In this document: positions 8,163-15,830 of the stretch, piece by piece
Position numbering within the stretch: position 1 is the stretch's first letter
Layout of the letters: each line of letters begins with the position of its first letter
DNA from: Actinospica sp035493475
GTDB lineage: Bacteria > Actinomycetota > Actinomycetes > Streptomycetales > Catenulisporaceae
Direction: 5' to 3'
Assembly: GCA_035493475.1 (NCBI GenBank)
Contig: DATJIF010000095.1
Location: 18,633-82,632, forward strand
DNA length: 64,000 nt
Notes under the pieces: generated by a model
What the model saw: only the letters and a program-made list of their open reading frames with translations
Database searches by the model: none
Told to the model about the DNA's origin: nothing
Made by a program: the position numbers and the translations under genes

Positions 8163-8409
8163 CATCAATTGAGGTGCTGCGGCCAAGGGTGCCGTGACTT
8201 GGTTCGGCATCTGGTGGTCGAATTTGCTGCTTGGCACCTATGGGTGCAGGCGTCCCAACCAGCGACGCTTGGCCATAGCGCTGGCTGTCCACCGTGCTGA
8301 TGTAGGTCGCGGACGGCTTGGCGCACATCGAGCTTGCCGATCTGCAAGATCCGTTGCTGTATCGAGCTGCCGTAACAGTTAGACGTACTGCTGGATCCGT
8401 GTGAGCAAC

Positions 8410-8961
8410 TCAAGCTGAAGCCTCGTCGCTAGACCGGCCCTCAAAACGATCAAGCGTCGCTGAGAGTCGTTCCACTTCCTTGTGGCGGACCATCGCGGCT
8501 CGCCAGCGTGGCCGAACGAAGAAGATCGCCTGTACAGGCTCAGTCATCTCGACGATCATGCGCTGCCGTTCCTCTGCGCTCCGTTCCGAGATCCATACCA
8601 TCCGGACCGCGAATGAGTACCGAAGCAGCAAGTCCCGGTATCCAAGGAGGTTGAGGTAACTGAGAGCGACACGCTCGAGGTTGTCGATCATCCACTTCGT
8701 GGCATCATCGATCTGAGCAACCCACCGATCGCGCTCATGCTTAAGCAGTTGGGCTTCGGCGTATGACCGCTCCGAGCCCGATGCGGTGGCGTTTAGCTTG
8801 GCGCACGCAGCAAGGATAGTGATCACGTAGCTGTTGAATTGGCGCCGATCTTCGTGAACCACCTCTGTCGCCTTGGTTCGGGCATTCGCTGCTGGCACGA
8901 TCCGGTAGGAGCCCACAACGACGATCGCAAGGGCGATCACCACACTCCACACATATGACAT
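8410..8961 (-). CDS. Membrane-anchored helical protein of unknown function
   Basis: This 183-aa protein starts MSYVWSVVIALAIVVVGSYRI, one N-terminal membrane anchor. The rest is predicted helical and charged, with repeated Arg/Glu and several hydrophobic stretches. The frame is open back to 9066, but the ATG at 8961 gives the natural start. It lies 297 bp downstream of, and co-directional with, the reverse transcriptase. It could be a partner or effector of that locus, or an unrelated island gene. No enzymatic motif is visible. Confidence 0.6.
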   Translation of the reverse strand: MSYVWSVVIALAIVVVGSYRIVPAANARTKATEVVHEDRRQFNSYVITILAACAKLNATASGSERSYAEAQLLKHERDRWVAQIDDATKWMIDNLERVALSYLNLLGYRDLLLRYSFAVRMVWISERSAEERQRMIVEMTEPVQAIFFVRPRWRAAMVRHKEVERLSATLDRFEGRSSDEASA

Positions 8962-9257
8962 GCGCCTATGATGGCGTGTCCGTCTGCGGGCGTCTGCTGA
9001 TCCGCGCCAAAGCGCGCGATACCATGAGAGCTCAACTACGGCCTTGCACGTTCGCTCCGGACTCACGCGCGTCAGCGCTTTCGTATGCTAGTGCCCATCC
9101 GGCCGTGCCGTGCAATTCCTCCTGTCGCCGTCAGACCGATATCCGGACTGATTTCGGCGCTCCCCAAGTGGCTGGGTGTTACCGTCTGTAGCGCGCTCGC
9201 GTCCGAAGCCTCGAATTGTCGTAATGAGAACTGCCGTAAACTCAGGAGTATACGACG

Positions 9258-10793
9258 TTAGTCTGCATAGTGGTAATGCTGTGGCCCGCCGGATTTCCCA
9301 ACAGCGTTCGGGCCATGGACTGCCGCTGCATCCTTTATGAGTGTCCCCATCCTCACAAATGAAGGCATTCGCAGATCAACCACCTTGCCGCTTGCGCTTT
9401 TGGCTTTGGCCCAGGGTAGATCAGCCTCGCGGATGCCATGCGGAGAAGGAAGACTTAACCTCCCATGAGCGTGCAGCAGCTTGCCCCGCTTGGCCAGCGA
9501 AGTGTATATCGTGTGGAGCATCCAGCCGTCCAGATCCTTCAGCTGGGTAACATTGTCCAGGGCGGGAAAATAGGACATAACCCCCGGAAAATTCATTCTG
9601 GTGATCCCGGCATCTCGGAATCGCGATATCCTTTCTTCGGTAAGATTTCCGTAGAGATACCGACGTATCTGCTTGATCATTACTAGATAGTCGCGGTCAA
9701 TAGTTTGGGTTACGCGAGACGGGACGTGGTTTCCTTTTTCTATCTGCTCAAGGAGGTTTGCCCAGATTATGTATGATATTCTCTTCTTTATCCGGGCGGC
9801 CACGCTCTTGCGCATTCCGGTCGTTTGATGAGTAAAGCTGTATCCGACGAACTCGACCGAAGATTTAGTCTTCATTTCGACCGGCGCATCATTGGGTGCA
9901 AATATGCTCACGCCGCCCGACTTCTTGAGGTTGATCTTCGCGCCAATTTTGTCGCCAAGGACAGTCAGCGTATTAACTGCTTCGCATATGCGACCGTAGT
10001 CGTTTGACCAGATCAGAGTGTCATCGGCGTACCGCGCGAAGCCTACACCTAGCCGCTCGAGCGCTCGGTCTATCTCCCAGGCGGCGACGTTGGCAAGGAA
10101 TAGGGAGATGGACGTACCTTGCGGAATTCCGACTCCGGGTTCTTTGAGCGCAGAGCTTACACGCTGGTAGGAGGCCTGTTCCTGGGGCTCGGTGTTCAGG
10201 TAGGATTCGAGAATGGACTTCTCGGAATCGGTGACGAAGAACTTCTTGTCCGATATGAGCTGCCAGAGGTAGCCGTGTGAAATTGAGTCGAAGTACTTCG
10301 TAAAGTCATACTCGGCTAGAAATATTCTCTTCTGATCTGCGAAGTCTAGTGCAATATGCTGGATCGCATCGTGTACAGTCAAGTCGCTACGGTAGGCGTA
10401 GGAGTAGCTGCTCATGCGAGATATGTTCTTTTTCAGAAGCGTCTTGTACACTTGCCGGCTTATTGTTGCATCCGCGATATTGAACACGCTCGTTTGACGG
10501 GTAGATCCGTCGGACTTTGGCACCGAGTATAGGACTGGGTTGAATGGTTGATAATTTCCATTCTTTAGGCCCATTCCGATCGCTCTGGATATCGACGCCG
10601 ATGCCGCCCTCACTAAGAAGGGGTTGAATAGCCGGTCAGTATCCCAGTATGCGGGCCGGTGGATAGTGCCTCGGCTCAGCTTGCCGGACCTTCGTTCACG
10701 ACGAAAGTCTTCTTGCCTTAGCTCGTAGGCATAGCGTTCAAATCGCCTGATGAGCTTGCCGCACTCGATCAGCAAGCTGCGCTCGAAATCCAT
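9258..10793 (-). CDS. Reverse transcriptase, probably of the defence-associated type
   Basis: This 511-aa RNA-directed DNA polymerase shows the main RT motifs. They are VPKSDGSTRQ around 91-100 (fingers), EYDFTKYFDSI at 161-171 (motif A, first catalytic Asp), GIPQGTSISLFLAN at 222-235, and RYADD at 254-258 with the two catalytic aspartates. About 200 residues of unknown helical sequence follow the palm. There is no maturase or HNH domain and no group II intron structure nearby, so it is not an intron RT. Retron-like, AbiK-like and DRT/UG classes remain possible. The ATG at 10793 has GGGGAGG upstream. The gene is visibly more AT-rich than its neighbours, which suggests recent transfer. Confidence 0.85.
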   Translation of the reverse strand: MDFERSLLIECGKLIRRFERYAYELRQEDFRRERRSGKLSRGTIHRPAYWDTDRLFNPFLVRAASASISRAIGMGLKNGNYQPFNPVLYSVPKSDGSTRQTSVFNIADATISRQVYKTLLKKNISRMSSYSYAYRSDLTVHDAIQHIALDFADQKRIFLAEYDFTKYFDSISHGYLWQLISDKKFFVTDSEKSILESYLNTEPQEQASYQRVSSALKEPGVGIPQGTSISLFLANVAAWEIDRALERLGVGFARYADDTLIWSNDYGRICEAVNTLTVLGDKIGAKINLKKSGGVSIFAPNDAPVEMKTKSSVEFVGYSFTHQTTGMRKSVAARIKKRISYIIWANLLEQIEKGNHVPSRVTQTIDRDYLVMIKQIRRYLYGNLTEERISRFRDAGITRMNFPGVMSYFPALDNVTQLKDLDGWMLHTIYTSLAKRGKLLHAHGRLSLPSPHGIREADLPWAKAKSASGKVVDLRMPSFVRMGTLIKDAAAVHGPNAVGKSGGPQHYHYAD

Positions 10794-11152
10794 GGCCTCC
10801 CCACCAATTTTGAGCGGCCGACTCGGGAATAAATTACATCTCACGCGGCGTCAGTTCTGACAAACGACGCTTCTGCTGGGGGAAGGACGCGTCCTGTTGC
10901 CCACATCAACCCGAGCCGGCCTACCCGCCCCTGGCGGGCTGACAGCAAGCCTACAGCCTGATTTTCGCATCTGCTGCCTGAGCTGCTGGATGGCCGATGG
11001 CCTGCTGAAAGGTTACGGCGCGCTGGGCTGTGGACATCCTATGCGGGGGCTAGACGGCGTCGCTGGAAAACAAACCGCTGGCACGTGTCGGCCTGCGTCG
11101 GAGCCTCCCTTGACACTGCAGGGCGGCGGCCCTGCTGTATCAGCCCTTGGCG
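10794..11152 (-). other. 358-bp gene-free, hairpin-rich gap upstream of the reverse transcriptase
   Basis: No convincing gene is visible. Secondary-structure seeds are CCCGCC-CCT-GGCGGG (10924-10938), the palindrome GGACGCGTCC (10885-10894) and GCAGGGC-GGCG-GCCCTGC (11118-11135, 7-bp stem, 4-nt loop). The last sits 18 bp past the stop of the upstream HTH gene and may terminate it. Because RT defence systems often carry a template ncRNA beside the RT gene, this gap is a candidate for one. No consensus was tested. Confidence 0.3.
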
Positions 11153-11503
11153 TTAGAGAGCCGAAGCAACTAGCCGGGCAACTAGCGAGTTCACGAGTCG
11201 TACGTCCTTCTCGGACAGCCGTTCGACCTTCGCCGTGAGCATGTGAGCTGAGTTCGGCGGTGGTGCCACGCCGTACCACTCTTCGGCGATCATCGCGGCT
11301 ACGTCTGCTTCGCGCCTCTTGAGCAGCTGTGCCATGCCTGGAAGGCACTTCGGCGGCGGCGGATTCACCGTGTCGCCTCTTATAAGAGTGCTGAACCAAG
11401 CACCCGATCGAGCATCCTCGGATGCGCGCGCAAGCTGGGACAAATTCATGTGGTCGTGCTCGTGGAGATGTCGGATGGCGTCCGTAAACGGCTTTTCGCT
11501 CAT
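11153..11503 (-). CDS. Small helix-turn-helix-like regulator
   Basis: This 116-aa protein begins MSEKPFTDAIRHLHEHDHMN. The segment NLSQLARASEDARSGAWFSTLIRGDTVNPPPP resembles an XRE-type helix-turn-helix, and LLKRREADVAAMIAEEWYGV follows as in many short actinobacterial XRE proteins. A distal ATG at 11512 is possible. It is co-directional with the reverse transcriptase, 359 bp away, and may control it, but that is only positional inference. Confidence 0.6.
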   Translation of the reverse strand: MSEKPFTDAIRHLHEHDHMNLSQLARASEDARSGAWFSTLIRGDTVNPPPPKCLPGMAQLLKRREADVAAMIAEEWYGVAPPPNSAHMLTAKVERLSEKDVRLVNSLVARLVASAL

Positions 11504-11926
11504 GCAGTACATTTTGATACGATATGATCCAATTGTCCACAGGTGGGCTTACTGCTCACGACCTGCGCGTATGCCTTGCCCTGAGCCATGCCACTCATTC
11601 CGGAACGCCAGCCCTGCCCATGGGACCACCCCATCCCCGAGCGCGACCTGCTGGAGGCATCTGCTTCTTCCTCCCATGCCCATCGCTTCGTCTGCCACTA
11701 GCCTGGCGCGGATTGAGGCGACGGCGCGGTGTTCCCAGCAGAACACGAGCCACGCGCCGGAATCACGCCGGCGTCTGCGTGGGCTGTTCGAAACTACTTT
11801 CGGATCCAGTTGCGCATACTATTTTGTCCCCGAGGATGCGGAGGTCGCTCCCAGTTCAAGCGGATCAAGCAGCGGATCGCGAGGTCGTTCCTACGGGCAG
11901 AGGAGTTGGACGCGGAGGAGTCAGGG
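11504..11926. other. 423-bp intergenic region without a supported gene
   Basis: Short frames exist on both strands (for example 11549-11746 on the minus strand), but none has a clear ribosome binding site or a family I recognise. The region must hold the divergent promoters of the HTH gene and the SUKH-like gene. ATAC/ATGAT-rich DNA at about 11505-11530 may be the minus-strand promoter. Confidence 0.3.
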
Positions 11927-12553
11927 ATGCGCACCGAAGGCGACCAGCTCTACTACGAGACGCCCGGATGGAGGCCGTACGACCCCGCTGCACTCGAACG
12001 CACTGGGGTTCCGCAGGACGCAGTCGCCGCCCTCGGCGCGCGCGGACTGCCGCGCAACGCGTACGAGATCTTCATCCGTGACCCAGAGCGCGAGCTGACC
12101 GTGGCCGACCTGCCCGGCTGTGGGCCGGCGGCCCTCCTCGCCAACTACACCGACGGGGACAACAGCTACTGGATCAGCTTGACCGACGGCTCGGTCTGGA
12201 TGCGCTGGGGCAGGCTGGACGAGCCTGCCGACGACAGTCAGCGCATCAACACTGGGGTTCCTGGCCTACAGGGCGTCCTCGCCGCTTGGTGCGACCTGAA
12301 GGCCACTGGTCTCGACGAGAACGACGAGGAGGAGTACGAGCAGGCCGTCAACTCCGCAGTCGTGAGTGCCGTCAGCAGCGACCCGGCTGCGTTCACTGAT
12401 GACGAGGGCTGGTGGTCGAACTTCTTCCTCGAGCTCGAGTTCACCCTTCCGCGGATGCTGATCGGAGACGCCCATCTCTATCAGCTCGTACACCAAGACG
12501 AAGCAGGCCAATGGGTGCTCAACCACCCCGGCTTTGAGGACGACGAAGACTGA
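11927..12553 (+). CDS. SUKH-like (SMI1/KNR4 superfamily) immunity protein
   Basis: This 208-aa acidic protein has the general SUKH pattern: an N-terminal ALGARGLPRNAYEIFIRD segment, then a strand-rich stretch (ANYTDGDNSYWISLTDGSVWMRW) and a C-terminal helical tail ending in acidic residues. SUKH proteins neutralise polymorphic toxins or bind proteins more generally. No toxin gene is adjacent, so it would be an orphan immunity gene. The ATG at 11927 follows GGAGGAGTCAGGG; the frame is open upstream to 11729 but those residues look non-coding. The family call rests on weak motifs. Confidence 0.6.
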   Translation: MRTEGDQLYYETPGWRPYDPAALERTGVPQDAVAALGARGLPRNAYEIFIRDPERELTVADLPGCGPAALLANYTDGDNSYWISLTDGSVWMRWGRLDEPADDSQRINTGVPGLQGVLAAWCDLKATGLDENDEEEYEQAVNSAVVSAVSSDPAAFTDDEGWWSNFFLELEFTLPRMLIGDAHLYQLVHQDEAGQWVLNHPGFEDDED

Positions 12554-12574
12554 CCCGCGTGCGCGGGCGATGTG

Positions 12575-13699
12575 CTAGCCGCGGTACTCACCGATGGCAG
12601 CGCTGAGAGCCTTCTTCGCTAGGTCGGTTGAGAGGAGGACGGAGTCGAGGAGGGGCTCCGCCAACTCTCCGACTCCAAGTCCGGAGGATGCGGCGAGTTC
12701 GCTGAGTGCTCGGTGGTCGCTTGCCTGCAGTTGGACGCCTACATTCGTGCGGCCGAGCAGCTCGCGGGCCGCGTATCCGTCTGCCGATTTCAGTGCCATC
12801 TCGACGGTGTGGGCGAGTGCTCGGTTCGCGGCCTTTGGGTGCAGTTCGGCCGCGAGGGCGACGACAGTCATTCCGAGTCGTGCGTGGTACGGGGCGTAGC
12901 CGGGGACTGGGTGCTGTTCCAGGAAGTTGTTCACCGTGCTCTCGGCGTCGGCGGCGGTGGCCGTATCGGCGGCGTGGAGGCACAACATCCTCAGACAGTT
13001 CGCGACATCGCGTTCCCATGGCTGAGTCAGGATGCTCGAATCCAGCAGTTCGACTGCTGTGCTGTCCTGGCTGTTCAGACACGCTGCGACGATCGAGGCT
13101 TGGCGTCCGTCCATGAGGTGTAGCCCGATTCCGCGGTGGCGGGCTGCGTGGCTGACCGCTTCGTCCCAGCGGGCATGGTTGGCGAAGGCGCGGATGCCGT
13201 CGGAGAGGCATGCCTTCCAAGCCCATTCGTGGAGCTTCTTGTGCTCGTCTCGTGTCCCTACGATCTTCGCGAGCTGGAGGGTGCGTCCATCGAAGTCGAG
13301 ATCGATTCGCTCTTTGACGGCGTGGACCATGCGCTCCAGCAGGTCTACGACTTCGTCTGCGGCTCCGTCGCGGATATCGAGTCGGGCGAGGTTGAGGACG
13401 GGGGCGAGCATGTATCCGGCTTCGCTCACGCTGAGGGCGGGGCCGACGTCGCGGAAGATGTTGATCTGCTGCCAGCACAGGTCGCGGGCGAGGTCGGTCA
13501 GCCCGCAGTCGCTGACCAACAACGCGGCCTTGTTCAGGGCGTGTGTGCTCTCGGCGAGAACGTCAGCGCCGTCTCGCCGGGCATCTAGGGCGATTTGGGT
13601 GATCTCCGTGACGCGTTCGGCGAGCGTCGGGCAGGCGGGGCGAGGTCGGCTCAGCAGGGGGAACCGGCGGGAGATGGCCGCCAGAGTTGTCTTGTCCAT
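12575..13699 (-). CDS. Helical-repeat protein at the end of the lanthipeptide cluster
   Basis: I do not recognise this 374-aa protein by name. It is almost entirely helical, with Ala/Leu-rich TPR-like repeats (ALNKAALLVSDCGLTDLARD, LARLDIRDGAADEVVDLLERMVHAVKE) and resembles the C-terminal half of actinobacterial XRE-TPR regulators without the DNA-binding domain. Its ATG is 2 bp after the stop of the SpaB_C-type gene, so it is the last gene of the lanthipeptide transcript. It may act as a scaffold or regulator of the modification enzymes. Confidence 0.65.
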   Translation of the reverse strand: MDKTTLAAISRRFPLLSRPRPACPTLAERVTEITQIALDARRDGADVLAESTHALNKAALLVSDCGLTDLARDLCWQQINIFRDVGPALSVSEAGYMLAPVLNLARLDIRDGAADEVVDLLERMVHAVKERIDLDFDGRTLQLAKIVGTRDEHKKLHEWAWKACLSDGIRAFANHARWDEAVSHAARHRGIGLHLMDGRQASIVAACLNSQDSTAVELLDSSILTQPWERDVANCLRMLCLHAADTATAADAESTVNNFLEQHPVPGYAPYHARLGMTVVALAAELHPKAANRALAHTVEMALKSADGYAARELLGRTNVGVQLQASDHRALSELAASSGLGVGELAEPLLDSVLLSTDLAKKALSAAIGEYRG

Positions 13700-13701
13700 G
13701 C

Positions 13702-14688
13702 TCAGACTCGGGGGAGGATCGCGAGCGCGGCGGCTCGTGCCAAGGTGCTCTGGGTGGTGGCGGAGAGGCCGAGGCGATTCCAGTGGAAGATCAGAACGTG
13801 GGTGAGGATGGCACGGATGCCGCGCTCCAGGGTTCCGTTGGTGGCCGCTTCGCCGAGCTCTCGTCCCGCCTTCTCGAACGCTGCGAGCCAGGGTCGTGCG
13901 TACCCGGCCGGGCCGTTAACTGCGAACAAGGGCGCGCCTTGATCGGTAGGCACGTTGAGCAGCACCTGTACATTGGCGGCAAGACCGCCGATCTGGGCGA
14001 GCGCTGCGGTGGTCAGGGCCGGCCTGAGGCGGGTGACGCGGTCGAAGACGTCGCCCCGTTCGAACAGGTCGAGCCCAGCGGCTTTCATCATGGCGTTGCA
14101 GAGCATGATGGAGATCTCGCGTCGGCCGAGTGCAGGACGCTCGCGCTGCGTGTAGTCGAGTACACCGCGGCTGTCGGCGCAGAAGAGCTCGTGGACCGCG
14201 TTGGTTCCGATGCCGCCGCCGAATGCGGCGATCTCGGGTTCGTAGATGGTCGGCCACCAGCGTTCGAGGACTCCGGCTGCCACCAGCTCGTTCAAGACGT
14301 GTTCGGTAGCCGGGGCCGGGTCGCTTGCTGTGCCGCGGATGCGTAGGCGCCAGCATGGGTGCTTACGGAGAAACCACCAGCCGGCAATGGCGCCTGCATC
14401 TTGGAGCTGGTTGAGGCGGGGGCCGAGTTCGCGCGCACCGACGGCTTCGGCCTGCTGCCAGTCCTGGAACTGGACGCGGACTTGAAACCAGTCGTGTTCG
14501 GCGCGCTGTTCGAGGGCGTTGTAGCCGGCGGCCTGGTAGGCGCGGATCGCTTCCTCCAACTCCTCGCTACTCGCGCCGACCCGCGCGGCGATCTGCGGGA
14601 GGTCGCCGCCGGCGAGCACGGACAGGACTCCGTTGGCGAGGTCGTAGGTGGGCGTGGTGGTCAGTTGATCAGTAGGCATGAGTCCCAT
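13702..14688 (-). CDS. Thiopeptide-type bacteriocin biosynthesis protein (SpaB_C, LanB elimination domain)
   Basis: This 328-aa protein matches the stand-alone C-terminal domain of lantibiotic dehydratases: WFQVRVQFQDW near the start, GWWFLRKHPCWRLRIRG, and YEPEIAAFGGGIGTNAVHELF. In class I lanthipeptide enzymes this domain removes glutamate from glutamylated Ser/Thr to give dehydroamino acids. The first 55 residues hold a winged-helix-like segment. Its start overlaps the end of the LanC gene by 28 bp; the ATG at 14679 is an alternative. Together with the large LanB upstream it forms a split dehydratase. Confidence 0.87.
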   Translation of the reverse strand: MGLMPTDQLTTTPTYDLANGVLSVLAGGDLPQIAARVGASSEELEEAIRAYQAAGYNALEQRAEHDWFQVRVQFQDWQQAEAVGARELGPRLNQLQDAGAIAGWWFLRKHPCWRLRIRGTASDPAPATEHVLNELVAAGVLERWWPTIYEPEIAAFGGGIGTNAVHELFCADSRGVLDYTQRERPALGRREISIMLCNAMMKAAGLDLFERGDVFDRVTRLRPALTTAALAQIGGLAANVQVLLNVPTDQGAPLFAVNGPAGYARPWLAAFEKAGRELGEAATNGTLERGIRAILTHVLIFHWNRLGLSATTQSTLARAAALAILPRV

Positions 14689-15830
14689 CCCGATTTCGGT
14701 GCTGTGCCGTAGCGGAGGGTTTCGAGGGCGAGCTGAATTCCGGCGTGGCCGGTCAGGAGTCCGTCGTCGTCGGCTGCTGCTTGGCTGTGGTGGGTGAGGT
14801 GGGCGGCGAGGTCAGCGAGGCGGTCGGAGATCTCAGGCGTTATCGCGTCTTCGGCCATTCGCCAGGCTGTTTGGTAGAGGCCGGCGATGCCATGGCATAG
14901 GCCGGTACTATCGGTGCGCGCGAGCTGGGCATCGTTGAGGTTTGCCGCGAGGTCTCGTTCGGCCTGTTGCTGCCGTGAGGGATCGCCGAGGGCGACCGCG
15001 GCTAGTTGGAGCGCGCGGGTTATGCCGGGCGAGCCATAGCACCAGGAGAGCCGTCCTGGCGTGGGCTGGCTGGTGCGGCCAGTTCGCAGGTCGTCGTGGG
15101 TGAGCCACTGGGGCCACCATGGGCCGTTCGGCCCATCCTGGCGCCAGCTGTCGAAGAGGTCGATGATGCGGACGACCGCTTCGCGCTGGCCTTGGACCTC
15201 GATGCCCCGCCGGGTAGCCAAGGCGAGCGTGGCGAGGAGTCCCGCGGCGCCGTGGGCCATGCCGAGGTTGGCGTGTCCGCCGGGGGTGGGCATGATCGGG
15301 TCCGGGTCGTGGTCGACCCACCAGCCGGGGACAAGCAGATCGTCCTCCCGGCGTGGCTTGCTGAGCTCGACGAGGTAGGTGAGCAGCTCAGGGAGCACGG
15401 CGCTGTCGGGCATGGAGCGCACCATCAGGGAACAGATTCCGGCCAGGCCGTAGAACAGGTCGTAGTCCTTGAAGGTGAGTGCGATGCCGTGGGATCGGCG
15501 GTCGATGGCAGCTTTGACCCTGCGTTCGGTCACGGCAGCGACGTGCCGGTCGGCGACCTTGGTCGCTGTTTGGAAGCGGGCGCTGCCGTCGGAGCTTGCG
15601 GCGTGCAGTAGGAAGCAGATCGCGGGGACTCCGTAGTAGAGCCCAGCGTGACTGGCTGCGCTGATCGTTCCGGAGGTTGCAGTGCGGATGTGCTCGGCTG
15701 CCGACGTCCATGAGGCGGTGCCGTGCAGGGCGTGTTCGACATCGAGCAGGGCGGCGCCGGCGGCACCCGAAGCGAGTGATTGAGCTCGTGCCTGGTCGAG
15801 TTCGGCAGCGTCGATGGTCTCAGTGGTCAT
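14661..15830 (-). CDS. Lanthionine synthetase C-like cyclase (LanC)
   Basis: This 389-aa zinc enzyme adds cysteine thiols to dehydroamino acids to close (methyl)lanthionine rings. The family zinc ligands are visible: Cys in LSWCYGSPG near residue 263 and the Cys-His pair in GLCHGIAG near 312. The repeated GxxHGxAG-type turns of the double alpha-barrel are present (NLGMAHGAAG, LLTGHAGIQ). The ATG at 15830 overlaps the stop of the LanB gene (ATGA), so the two are translationally coupled. Confidence 0.9.
   Translation of the reverse strand: MTTETIDAAELDQARAQSLASGAAGAALLDVEHALHGTASWTSAAEHIRTATSGTISAASHAGLYYGVPAICFLLHAASSDGSARFQTATKVADRHVAAVTERRVKAAIDRRSHGIALTFKDYDLFYGLAGICSLMVRSMPDSAVLPELLTYLVELSKPRREDDLLVPGWWVDHDPDPIMPTPGGHANLGMAHGAAGLLATLALATRRGIEVQGQREAVVRIIDLFDSWRQDGPNGPWWPQWLTHDDLRTGRTSQPTPGRLSWCYGSPGITRALQLAAVALGDPSRQQQAERDLAANLNDAQLARTDSTGLCHGIAGLYQTAWRMAEDAITPEISDRLADLAAHLTHHSQAAADDDGLLTGHAGIQLALETLRYGTAPKSGWDSCLLIN

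Noticed and set aside
8163..8409. Short overlapping frames between the Mrr gene and the membrane protein gene
   Set aside because: Convergent intergenic DNA; the frames are short, lack ribosome binding sites and match nothing I recognise.
9258..10793. Group II intron as an explanation of the reverse transcriptase
   Set aside because: No maturase/HNH domain, no intron 3' domain V-like structure seen, and the gene lies in its own intergenic context.
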